Positions 56,932 through 64,000 of a DNA stretch of 64,000 nucleotides are shown here, in pieces. Position 1 is the first letter of the stretch. Each line of letters starts with the position of its first letter. The position numbers and the translations under genes are program-made. The notes beneath the pieces are model-generated. The model was not told the DNA's origin, did not search any database, and saw nothing but the letters and a program-made list of their open reading frames with translations. Source of the stretch: Caldicellulosiruptor naganoensis (lineage in GTDB: Bacteria; Bacillota; Thermoanaerobacteria; Caldicellulosiruptorales; Caldicellulosiruptoraceae); contig NZ_CP113864.1 of NCBI RefSeq assembly GCF_026914285.1, forward strand, positions 347,501 through 411,500. The letters run 5' to 3'.

Positions 56932-57029
56932 ATAAGGAGGATTAATATGCCACGCAAACATGATAAAATAGTCTTCAAAGAATATAACCCCAACCAATTA
57001 ATAATGCCAATCGACCCTGAAGCCTTTAT
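56932..57029. repeat. 98-bp direct repeat, right copy
   Basis: Duplicate of 54852-54949. Because it carries the ribosome site and first 27 codons, it restores the start of the IS1182 transposase gene downstream of the insertion. Confidence 0.93.
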
Positions 57030-58464
57030 CCCTCAAACTCATCTAGTAAGAGCAATCGATAAAATCATTGATAAAATAGATATCTCAACCATAGTAGAGA
57101 AATACAAAGGTGGTGGGACTTCCAGCTACCATCCTTTGATGCTTTTGAAAGTACTTATCTATGCTTACATACAGGGGATATACTCTTCAAGAAAGATAGC
57201 AAAAGCACTTCAAGAGAATATAACCTTTATGTGGCTTTCAAAACTTCAAACCCCTGATTTCAGAACTATCAATAGATTCAGAAAAGAGATAATAGGTGAT
57301 TGCATTGAAGAGATTTTCGCACAAGTTATTGAACTTCTTGTAAAACTGGGGTATGTAAACTTTGAGTATTACTACCTTGACGGGACAAAGATTGAAGCAA
57401 ATGCGAACAAGTATACATTTGTATGGGCAAGAAGTACAAGAACATACAAAAAGAAATTAAGAGAAAAAGTAAGAGAAATTCTTAATGAAATAGAGAGGAT
57501 AAATGAGGAAGAAGACAGAATTCTTGGCGAGTTGGATGTCAATTTAGAAGCTGATTATGATAGCCAAGAGCTTGAACAAAAAGTTGAAGAACTCTCCCAA
57601 AAGATAGCAGAAGCTAACTTTGGGAGCAAAAGGAAAGAAAGGAGAGTGAAAAAGCTTGTAAAAACTCTCCAAAACAACTGCGTATTAAGACTCAAGAAAT
57701 ATGAGTCTTATGAGCAGATCTTAAATGGCAGGAATAGTTTTTCAAAAACAGACAATGATGCCACATTTATGAGGATGAAGGATGACCATATGAAAAATGG
57801 GATGCTAAAACCCGGGTATAATGTACAAATCGGCACACAGAACCGATTTGTCATAGGTTTTAGCATCCACCAAAGTCCCACAGACACTGTCTGTCTAAAG
57901 GAACACCTTGAGCTTGTGACGAAGATAACAGGTTTCATGCCAAAGAACATTGTAGCAGACAGTGGCTATGGGTCTGAAGAAAACTACCTTCATCTGAAAG
58001 AATGTGGCATAAATAGCTACATTAAGTATAACACATTTGACTTGGAACAGACAAGAAGATTTAAGAAGGATATTTTCAATGTAAGGAACTGGGAGTACAT
58101 AGCTGAAGAAGATGCATATATTTGTCCTGCTGGTAAGAAGGTGAAATACTTATATCCGAAGATAAGTGCAAATGAGAGAGGATTTGTAAGTTATGAGAAG
58201 GTATATCAATGTGAAGATATTTGTAATGGTTGTGAACACAGAGAAAAATGTTATAAAGGTAAGAGATGGAAGAAGAGATTTAGTATAAGACCGAGGTTAG
58301 AGAAATTGAAGGAAGAGGTGAGGCAAAGGCTGTTAAGTAGAGAAGGCGAAGAGATTTACGAAAAAAGGAAGATAGAAGTTGAGACAGTATTTGGGATAAT
58401 AAAGAACAATAAAGGGTTTAGGAGATTCCTGCTCAGGGGTATGAAGGGTGTGAAGCTAAAGTAG
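56947..58464 (+). CDS. IS1182 family transposase
   Basis: 505 residues, full length. N-terminal YNPNQLIMPIDPEAFIPQTH, IYSSRKIAKALQENITFMWL and TPDFRTINRFRKEI; catalytic core YYLDGTKIEANANKYTFVW (Asp), IVADSGYGSEENY (Asp) and the Glu in RKIEVETVFGIIKNNKGFRRF; Cys cluster CEDICNGCEHREKCYKG. Ribosome site aaggagg before the ATG. Its native promoter is now 2 kb away across IS1634 copy 2, so expression would depend on read-through. Confidence 0.93.
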   Translation: MPRKHDKIVFKEYNPNQLIMPIDPEAFIPQTHLVRAIDKIIDKIDISTIVEKYKGGGTSSYHPLMLLKVLIYAYIQGIYSSRKIAKALQENITFMWLSKLQTPDFRTINRFRKEIIGDCIEEIFAQVIELLVKLGYVNFEYYYLDGTKIEANANKYTFVWARSTRTYKKKLREKVREILNEIERINEEEDRILGELDVNLEADYDSQELEQKVEELSQKIAEANFGSKRKERRVKKLVKTLQNNCVLRLKKYESYEQILNGRNSFSKTDNDATFMRMKDDHMKNGMLKPGYNVQIGTQNRFVIGFSIHQSPTDTVCLKEHLELVTKITGFMPKNIVADSGYGSEENYLHLKECGINSYIKYNTFDLEQTRRFKKDIFNVRNWEYIAEEDAYICPAGKKVKYLYPKISANERGFVSYEKVYQCEDICNGCEHREKCYKGKRWKKRFSIRPRLEKLKEEVRQRLLSREGEEIYEKRKIEVETVFGIIKNNKGFRRFLLRGMKGVKLK

Positions 58465-58609
58465 AGTTTGGTTTGTATTGCCTATAACATAGAAAGATTG
58501 GCGAAGATAATAATAGGGGGTTGGGGCAAAATTGCCAGCCAACCCTCTTGCTTTTTACTGCATAGTTCAATATTAACATTAAATACCATCAAATGCTTGA
58601 TTTTGGTTA

Positions 58610-58960
58610 TTAAAAATTATTGTTTTTGGACAGCCTCTTAATTTTTTTATATTTTTCTCCCCACTCATACATTGCATCAAGAATAGGTTTTAGACTAAGC
58701 CCAAGCTCTGTAAGCGTATACTCAACTCTTGGCGGAACTTCTGGGTAAACCTTTCTAATAACAAGTCCATCTTTTTCCATTGAACGCAGCTGCTGTGTGA
58801 GAACTTTCTGGCTAATGCCATTTATGGACTTTAGAAGTTGATGAAACCTTTTTGTACCATGCATAAGTTCTCTCAAAATAAGAATTTTCCATTTGCTGCC
58901 TATCAAAGTCAGCGTAATTTCCACAGGACAAACTGGTATGTTATCATTTGAATTTTTCAA
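58610..58960 (-). CDS. HxlR family transcriptional regulator
   Basis: About 116 residues. TTG 58960 is chosen as start (AGGAG 8 bases upstream; in-frame codons above it lie in the promoter region). Winged helix: CPVEITLTLIGSKWKILILR, MHGTKRFHQLLKSINGISQK, LTQQLRSMEKDGLVIRKVYP, PPRVEYTLTELGLSLKPIL. The last 8 residues (RLSKNNNF) are encoded by the right end of the IS1182-type element, so the original tail is lost, probably without harm. Usually acts as a repressor or activator of redox or aldehyde stress genes. Divergent from an FMN reductase gene, its likely target. Confidence 0.9.
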   Translation of the reverse strand: MKNSNDNIPVCPVEITLTLIGSKWKILILRELMHGTKRFHQLLKSINGISQKVLTQQLRSMEKDGLVIRKVYPEVPPRVEYTLTELGLSLKPILDAMYEWGEKYKKIKRLSKNNNF

Positions 58961-58978
58961 TGTACATAGCTCCTTTTT

Positions 58979-59000
58979 TACTCTAAAGTTACCTAGAGTA
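58979..59000. promoter_or_regulatory. Inverted repeat, possible HxlR operator
   Basis: TACTCTA (58979-58985) and TAGAGTA (58994-59000) form a perfect 7-bp inverted repeat in the divergent intergenic region; AGTACCTACT nearby (59017) is a second candidate. A TAGATAATATATT stretch (about 59045) may hold the -10 of the reductase gene. Confidence 0.45.
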
Positions 59001-59090
59001 TAGTATATCACAAAAAAGTACCTACTTGCAATTATATACTAACAGTAGATAATATATTATTTGTAATCAGTGGGAAGGAGGAATTCTAAA

Positions 59091-59648
59091 GTGAAGGTAA
59101 TAGGGATTGTTGGCAGTCCGCGCAAAGGTGGCAATACTGAAATTTTGGTTGAAAAAATCTTAAGCGGTGCAAAAGAGGCAGGTGCTGAGGTGGAAGTGTT
59201 TAAGTTAAACGAGATGAATATTCATCCCTGTCAGGGATGTAATTTTTGTCAAGAACATGGCAGGTGTAGGCAGCAGGACGACATGCAAAAAATATATGAT
59301 GCGCTGTATTCTGCCGATGCACTGGTTGTTGGCTCTCCAATTTACATGAGTTATGTGACTGCCCAGACAAAAATCTTTTTGGACAGACTGTATGCTCTTT
59401 TAAAGATTGGAGAAGGTTCAAGAATACCTGCTGGCAAAAGGTGTGTGCTTGTATATACTCAAGGCGGCGGCACAGATGGAGAGAAGATAATGAACGAAAT
59501 AGCTGGATTTTTTAAATGGGCATTTAATATGGAGATAAAAGCTATAATAGGTAGTAATAACCTAAATCCTGCAGGCGAAGTGGCAAATAGAAAAGAATTA
59601 CTTGAAAGAGCTTTTGAGGTGGGAAAAGAGATTGTGAAAGGGAAATAG
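59091..59648 (+). CDS. NAD(P)H-dependent FMN reductase / iron-sulphur flavoprotein-like
   Basis: 185 residues from GTG 59091 (AAGGAGG about 9 bases upstream). Flavodoxin fold: VIGIVGSPRKGGNTEILVEK (FMN phosphate loop) and SPIYMSYVTAQTKIFLDRLY. HPCQGCNFCQEHGRCRQQDDM carries Cys residues like those that ligate an iron-sulphur cluster in some relatives. It moves electrons from NAD(P)H to flavin or quinone acceptors. Divergent from hxlR, typical for HxlR-controlled oxidoreductases. Confidence 0.87.
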   Translation: MKVIGIVGSPRKGGNTEILVEKILSGAKEAGAEVEVFKLNEMNIHPCQGCNFCQEHGRCRQQDDMQKIYDALYSADALVVGSPIYMSYVTAQTKIFLDRLYALLKIGEGSRIPAGKRCVLVYTQGGGTDGEKIMNEIAGFFKWAFNMEIKAIIGSNNLNPAGEVANRKELLERAFEVGKEIVKGK

Positions 59649-59654
59649 AAGAAT

Positions 59655-59888
59655 TTAACCAAGCTCTACAAACCACCTATTCTCATCACAAAAAAGATAC
59701 AGCATTTTTGAGCGGACAAGGATTTTATATCTTATGCCTTGTCCGCCTGCTTTTAAAGAGGCAGCAGGTCTTTTTTCTATGATTTTATCAATTTCGTATG
59801 TTTTTCCATCAAGCCAGACAAACGAAATGGGGGTTATTTCTCCTTCCTTTGAAAAATGAGCATAAACTTCTACAAATATTTTTCTCAT
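59655..59888 (-). CDS. Small protein of unknown function beside dinB
   Basis: 77 residues from ATG 59888 (gaagg upstream; a GTG five codons earlier sits on the ribosome site). MRKIFVEVYAHFSKEGEITP, FVWLDGKTYEIDKII, GIRYKILVRSKMLYLFCDEN: an all-beta small domain with an aromatic C-terminus. Family not named. It follows dinB by 45 bases on the same strand and is probably co-transcribed with it, hinting at a repair-related role. Confidence 0.7.
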   Translation of the reverse strand: MRKIFVEVYAHFSKEGEITPISFVWLDGKTYEIDKIIEKRPAASLKAGGQGIRYKILVRSKMLYLFCDENRWFVELG

Positions 59889-59933
59889 TTTAAAAACCTT
59901 CACCCTCCCATGTTTATTTTGAAAAACAAAATT

Positions 59934-61169
59934 TTATTTGAAAAATGCAACAGGATGGATTTTGTTGTGCAGAGGAATCTTGCAAGGCAAGTCAGATTTA
60001 GTCAAAAGTATAGCTGGCAAAACTGCGCTCTGCCCAAACCTTCTTCGAATTTGGTCAATAGCTTTTTCAAGCTGTTCTAATTTGAGCTTTTTCAAACTGT
60101 CAAACTCAAGCTGATAAAATGAGTTTGCACAAACAAGATCTAAAGCTCTTACGCCAAGCGACCTTATGCTATTTTTAAAGTTCCAGTGTTTTTTAAATAT
60201 TTCAAAAGCTTTTTGAGAGATTTCTCTTGCCAGAAAAGTAGGATTTTTGAGTTTTTCCTGCCTTGTTATTGAAAAAAGGAAGCTATCTCTTATCCAAACT
60301 TGGACTGTATAACATTTTAAATACTGCTGACGAAGCCTCTGCGCAACAGACTCAGAAAGCATTCGAATAACGTATTCTGCATCTTCGTAGCAAGTCAAAT
60401 CTCTTGGCAGTGTGATACTATTGCCAATTCCCTTGATGTTGTCTTCAAAAAGTGGGGGAGTAACAGGTGTTGTGTCAAGTCCATTTGCAAATATCCATAG
60501 CACCTCACCCCATTTGCCAAGGATTCTTTTAAGATATTCAGGTGAGCTTTTGGCTATATCACCTATTGTGTAAATTGCCCTTGAACTTAGCTTCTTTTCT
60601 GTTGCGCTACCGACATACAAGAGGTCTTTTGCAGGCAGTGGCCAGACAATTTGTTTAAAGTTTTCTTTTGTGATAACTGTTACAGCATCGGGCTTTTTAT
60701 AGTCACTTCCAAGCTTTGCAAATACTTTGTTAAATGATACTCCAACAGATACCGTCAGACCAAGCTCAGTTTTTATTCTTTCTTTGATTTCATAAGCAAT
60801 TTTTCTGCCACTTCCTAAAATTTTTGTAGACTCTGTCACATCAAGCCAGCACTCGTCAATTCCAAAAGGTTCTATCAAATCTGTATACTCAGAGTAAATT
60901 TGTTGCACAAGCTTTGAAAATCGGATATAAAGAGGAAAATTAGGCTTTAAAATTACAAGATTTGGGCATTTTCTCAGTGCCTGCCATATAACATCACCTG
61001 TTTGAATACCATATGATTTTGCAATCTGGTTTTTTGCAAGAACTATTCCATGTCGAAGCTCACTTTCACCACAAACAGCAACAGGCTTGTTTCTCAGCTC
61101 AGGACGGTAAAGACATTCAACAGACGCATAGAAGTTGTTAAGATCACAGTGCAAAATCACCCTGCCCAC
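59934..61169 (-). CDS. dinB: DNA polymerase IV (Y family)
   Basis: 411 residues. Palm motifs: ILHCDLNNFYASVECLY (metal Asp and steric gate region), AVCGESELRHGIVLAKNQIA and FGIDECWLDVTES (second metal Asp/Glu). Little finger region RDSFLFSITRQEKLKNPTFL. The usual YSIDE is GIDEC here. It replicates past DNA lesions with low fidelity. No beta-clamp-binding tail can be named with confidence; the end reads IHPVAFFK. Start ATG 61169 follows no strong ribosome site (gagaaaaaag). Confidence 0.9.
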   Translation of the reverse strand: MGRVILHCDLNNFYASVECLYRPELRNKPVAVCGESELRHGIVLAKNQIAKSYGIQTGDVIWQALRKCPNLVILKPNFPLYIRFSKLVQQIYSEYTDLIEPFGIDECWLDVTESTKILGSGRKIAYEIKERIKTELGLTVSVGVSFNKVFAKLGSDYKKPDAVTVITKENFKQIVWPLPAKDLLYVGSATEKKLSSRAIYTIGDIAKSSPEYLKRILGKWGEVLWIFANGLDTTPVTPPLFEDNIKGIGNSITLPRDLTCYEDAEYVIRMLSESVAQRLRQQYLKCYTVQVWIRDSFLFSITRQEKLKNPTFLAREISQKAFEIFKKHWNFKNSIRSLGVRALDLVCANSFYQLEFDSLKKLKLEQLEKAIDQIRRRFGQSAVLPAILLTKSDLPCKIPLHNKIHPVAFFK

Positions 61170-61378
61170 TTTTTTCTCACCTATAGAACAAGAGTTTGTA
61201 TATATTATATCACCGAAAATGTGTTTGGTAAATAGAAATATTAGGCAATTTCAAAAAAGCTATTCAGGTTTGTTTTATACTCGAAATATATAGCCATTTG
61301 ATACTGAAATAAGATTTGCAGGGAGAAAAAGTTTAATAAAGGAATGACGGCAAGGAACTGTTTTGTTACCACTAAACC

Positions 61379-61407
61379 TTGTGCAAAGTGAAAAAGTGAT
61401 TTATAAT
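61379..61407 (+). promoter_or_regulatory. Promoter of hydrogenase operon
   Basis: TTGTGC at 61379-61384, 17-bp spacer, TATAAT at 61402-61407. The roughly 200 bases upstream of it, back to dinB, hold nothing else evident. A redox (Rex-type) operator would be expected but no full site was found. Confidence 0.5.
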
Positions 61408-61476
61408 AAATTGATGACTAACTATGAAAGACTTATCATGCTTTTGATTTTTTAGATACAGGAAGGGATGATGTAT

Positions 61477-62001
61477 ATGAGTTGCCCTGAATGTGAGAAC
61501 AGATTAGCCTCTAATTTTAAAAACCAGAAAGTAGATCTTTCTTTGCTTGACCCTGTTTTGGATGAATACAAAGGAGAAAAAAGTAACATTATAGCGATTT
61601 TACAAAAAACACAAGAGATTTACGGATTTCTGCCATTAGATGCATTAAATTACATCTCAGAAAAGACAGGTGTAAAAAAGGCTAAGATATATGGAATTGC
61701 AACCTTTTATGCTCAATTTAGGTTAAAGCCAGTTGGAAAATATGTAATCTTACAATGCCAAGGGACTGCATGCCATGTAAATGGGTCTGAAGAGATTAAG
61801 AACGCCCTGTGTGATGAATTGAATATAAAGCCAGGTGATACAACAGAAGACGGGATGTTCACATTAGAAGAGGTTGCATGTCTTGGTTGCTGTAGTCTTG
61901 CACCTGTTATGATGATAAATGGTGAAACATATGGAAAACTTACACCTGATAAGGCAAGGGAGATTATACGTAGGATATATGAAAGAGAGAAAAATGTATA
62001 G
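61477..62001 (+). CDS. hydC: NADH-linked hydrogenase subunit HydC (NuoE-like, 2Fe-2S)
   Basis: 174 residues from ATG 61477; GGAAGGG ends 9 bases upstream, while ATG 61468 touches it. Thioredoxin-like 2Fe-2S domain: the four Cys are in CQGTACHV and ACLGCCSLAP, with LPLDALNYISEKTG and YGIATFYAQFRLKPVGKY before them. In the trimeric electron-bifurcating hydrogenase it passes electrons between NADH/FMN and ferredoxin. It starts the hydC-hydB-hydA cluster. Confidence 0.92.
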   Translation: MSCPECENRLASNFKNQKVDLSLLDPVLDEYKGEKSNIIAILQKTQEIYGFLPLDALNYISEKTGVKKAKIYGIATFYAQFRLKPVGKYVILQCQGTACHVNGSEEIKNALCDELNIKPGDTTEDGMFTLEEVACLGCCSLAPVMMINGETYGKLTPDKAREIIRRIYEREKNV

Positions 62002-62015
62002 AAGAGGTGGCAGAG

Positions 62016-63770
62016 ATGAAAATTCGAGTGGGACTTGGCAGCTGTGGTATGGCAGCAGGCGGAAACAAGGTCATGGAATGTATACAACAGGAGTTACGCT
62101 CCAGAAATCTTGATATTCCAGTGGAACCAACAGGTTGTATTGGTCTTTGCTTTTTTGAGCCACTTGTTGATGTCATAGATGGTGATGATGTATACACCTA
62201 TGGCAATGTTACGCCTGAGATAATACCCAAGATAATTGAAAGCCATGTTATTGGCAAAAAACCGCTTGATGAATTTATTGTATCTACCTCTTTCGAACCC
62301 TACCCGATATTGAAGTCGCAGGTAAGAATTGCACTAAAAAATTGTGGCCGAATAAATCCTGAAGATATCGATGATTATATAAAGAATGGTGGTTATGAAG
62401 CGCTTAAAAAAGTGCTAACGTCAATGACGCCTGAAGAGGTTATTGAAGAGATAAAGATTTCAGGGTTACGCGGTAGAGGCGGCGCAGGATTTCCTACATG
62501 GTTTAAGTGGGATGCGGCAAGAAAAGCAAGTGGAGATATAAAATATGTTGTTTGTAATGCTGATGAGGGCGACCCTGGTGCTTTTATGGACAGGAGCATC
62601 CTTGAAGGTGATCCTCATGCAGTTTTAGAGGGAATGGCCATTGCTGCATATGCTATTGGTGCAAAGGAAGGGTACATTTATGTTCGTGCTGAATATCCAC
62701 TTGCAATAAAGCGTCTGGAGATAGCAATAGAGCAGGCAAGAAATAGAAACCTGCTTGGGAATAATATCCTAAATACCAATTTTAGCTTTGATATAAAGCT
62801 AAAAAAAGGTGCAGGGGCATTTGTATGTGGAGAAGAAACTGCACTTATTGCGTCTATAGAAGGCGAAAGAGGTATGCCAAGACTAAAACCGCCATTCCCA
62901 GCTCAATCAGGGCTATGGGGTAGGCCTACAAATATAAACAATGTTGAAACATATGCAAATGTGCCATGGATAATCGCAAATGGAGGCAAGGCTTTTGCAA
63001 GCTTGGGAACAGAAAAAAGTAAGGGAACAAAAGTGTTTGCACTTGCTGGTAAGATAAAAAGAGGTGGATTGGTTGAAGTTCCTATGGGCATGTCACTGCG
63101 CGAGGTTATATACAACATAGGTGGCGGTATTAAAGACGACAAAGCATTTAAAGCAGTGCAGATGGGCGGACCTTCTGGTGGATGCATTCCGGCCGACCTT
63201 ATAGATACTCCAGTTGACTACGAAAGCATAACAAAAACTGGTGCTATAATGGGTTCTGGTGGAATGATAGTAATGGACGAAACTACCTGTATGGTTGATA
63301 TAGCAAGATTCTTCTTAGAATTTACTTGTAAAGAATCCTGCGGTAAATGTACTTATTGTCGTGTCGGTACAAGACGTATGCTGGAGATTTTAGATAGGAT
63401 ATGCAATGGCGAGGGTAGGGATGGCGACTTAGAATTGCTTGAAGAACTGGCAGTTAGTGTTAAAGACGGTTCACTGTGTGGACTTGGACAGACTGCTCCA
63501 AACCCAGTCCTTACAACCCTTAGATATTTTAAAGATGAGTATATAGCACATATAAGAGATAAAAAGTGTCCTGCAAAGCAATGTAAAGCGCTGATAACCT
63601 ACTCTATATTGCCTGAAAAATGTACAGGTTGTGGACTTTGTGCAAGAAAATGTCCAACTAAAGCAATAACAGGTGAGCGATTAAAACCACATGTTATTGA
63701 TCAGAGCAAATGCACAAAGTGTGGAACGTGTATGAATGTTTGCAGATTTGGTGCTGTCAATGTTGAATAA
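62016..63770 (+). CDS. hydB: NADH-linked hydrogenase subunit HydB (NuoF-like)
   Basis: About 584 residues from ATG 62016 (aagagg about 9 bases upstream; GTG 62007 would place the ribosome site on the start). Domains: N-terminal 2Fe-2S thioredoxin-like (GLGSCGMAAGG, EPTGCIGLCFFEP), NADH/FMN core (RGRGGAGFPTWFKW, CNADEGDPGAFMDRSILEGD), 4Fe-4S site (ESCGKCTYCRVGTRRMLEI) and two C-terminal 4Fe-4S ferredoxin motifs (CTGCGLCARKCP, CTKCGTCMNVC). Oxidises or forms NADH in the soluble hydrogenase complex. Follows hydC by 14 bases. Confidence 0.94.
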   Translation: MKIRVGLGSCGMAAGGNKVMECIQQELRSRNLDIPVEPTGCIGLCFFEPLVDVIDGDDVYTYGNVTPEIIPKIIESHVIGKKPLDEFIVSTSFEPYPILKSQVRIALKNCGRINPEDIDDYIKNGGYEALKKVLTSMTPEEVIEEIKISGLRGRGGAGFPTWFKWDAARKASGDIKYVVCNADEGDPGAFMDRSILEGDPHAVLEGMAIAAYAIGAKEGYIYVRAEYPLAIKRLEIAIEQARNRNLLGNNILNTNFSFDIKLKKGAGAFVCGEETALIASIEGERGMPRLKPPFPAQSGLWGRPTNINNVETYANVPWIIANGGKAFASLGTEKSKGTKVFALAGKIKRGGLVEVPMGMSLREVIYNIGGGIKDDKAFKAVQMGGPSGGCIPADLIDTPVDYESITKTGAIMGSGGMIVMDETTCMVDIARFFLEFTCKESCGKCTYCRVGTRRMLEILDRICNGEGRDGDLELLEELAVSVKDGSLCGLGQTAPNPVLTTLRYFKDEYIAHIRDKKCPAKQCKALITYSILPEKCTGCGLCARKCPTKAITGERLKPHVIDQSKCTKCGTCMNVCRFGAVNVE

Positions 63771-63781
63771 AGAGGGAGAGG

Positions 63782-64000
63782 ATGTTTATGCGACTTGTAA
63801 GGGTGAACATTGACAACAAAGAGATATTTGCCGAGGAAGGGAAAACAATCTTAGAAGTAGCACATGAGAATAATATAGAGATTCCCCATCTTTGCTATGA
63901 TAAAAGGTTAAAACCTTACGGTGCATGTGGGCTCTGTGTTGTAGAAATAGAAGGCTCACCTAAATTGGCAAGAGCATGTTCAACATATGTTACTGATAAA
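63782..64000 (+). CDS. hydA: [FeFe]-hydrogenase large subunit HydA, N-terminal part (cut by window end)
   Basis: 73 codons in the window, no stop. MFMRLVRVNIDNKEIFAEEG then a 2Fe-2S domain (IPHLCYDKRLKPYGACGLCV, ARACSTYV), as at the start of HydA and NuoG. Position after hydC and hydB makes [FeFe] hydrogenase the best call; NuoG-type or formate dehydrogenase subunits begin likewise and cannot be excluded without the H-cluster region. Ribosome site agagggagagg. Confidence 0.8.
   Translation, partial: MFMRLVRVNIDNKEIFAEEGKTILEVAHENNIEIPHLCYDKRLKPYGACGLCVVEIEGSPKLARACSTYVTDK

Noticed and set aside
61240-61400. Rex-type operator ahead of the hydrogenase operon
   Set aside because: Only a TTGTG-like half site overlapping the -35 was found; no palindromic partner.

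Overview
The window reads as a low-GC, thermophilic, anaerobic Firmicute, most likely Caldicellulosiruptor or a close relative. This is inferred from AT-rich protein genes beside GC-rich rRNA, two GH65 alpha-glucoside phosphorylases flanking a sugar ABC importer, an mbl-flhO-flhP flagellar cluster, a glmS ribozyme ahead of glmS, and an NADH-linked hydrogenase operon. No database search was possible, so the genus is a judgement.

Layout. 1-1.9 kb: 3' part of a 23S rRNA, then 5S. 2.1-12.1 kb: alpha-glucoside use locus: beta-phosphoglucomutase, GH65 phosphorylase, a three-gene ABC importer in which every gene carries frameshifts, a LacI-type regulator and a second GH65 phosphorylase. Two near-identical 19-bp operators (5348-5366, 12123-12141) tie it together. 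12.3-20.9 kb: accessory island with small unknown genes, a polymorphic-toxin-like protein lacking a toxin tip behind a 68-nt poly(T) tract, a tetratricopeptide-like membrane protein, a secreted inactive-protease/MORN fusion, a MITE-like element, a solo IS256-type end and a decayed IS256-type element. 21-36 kb: mostly housekeeping and envelope genes: aldo/keto reductase, zapA, metalloenzyme, U32 peptidase, ytvI, ASKHA/2Fe-2S protein, TVP38, cwlD-type amidase, pepV, ytaF, an ECF sigma/anti-sigma pair, rsbV-rsbW-sigB-like operon and tRNA-Leu(CAA). 36-39.3 kb: mbl-flhO-flhP-rod-binding protein.

39.4-44.9 kb: sugar-catabolic and transport genes, several broken (a frameshifted isomerase, an isomerase with two nonsense codons, an MFS transporter with a frameshift and a stop), beside an intact Gfo/Idh dehydrogenase and an AEC transporter. 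45.3-49 kb: two-gene McrBC-like restriction system. 49-52.6 kb: glmM, glmS ribozyme, glmS (amino-sugar supply for the wall). 52.5-58.6 kb: nested insertion sequences: an IS1182-type element after glmS, invaded twice by a 1982-bp IS1634-type element; the two copies are flanked by 156-bp and 98-bp direct repeats. 58.6-61.2 kb: HxlR regulator divergent from an FMN reductase, a small unknown protein and DNA polymerase IV. 61.4-64 kb: hydrogenase operon hydC-hydB-hydA, the last gene cut by the window end.

Two themes stand out. First, about a dozen single-base indels, nearly all in A/T runs, fall only in sugar-import, sugar-isomerase, efflux and island genes, while the long housekeeping genes are clean; either these loci are decaying or the assembly has uncorrected homopolymer errors. 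Second, the IS1634 copies show unusually long target duplications, one of which rebuilds the start of the interrupted IS1182 transposase, and copy 2 appears catalytically dead.
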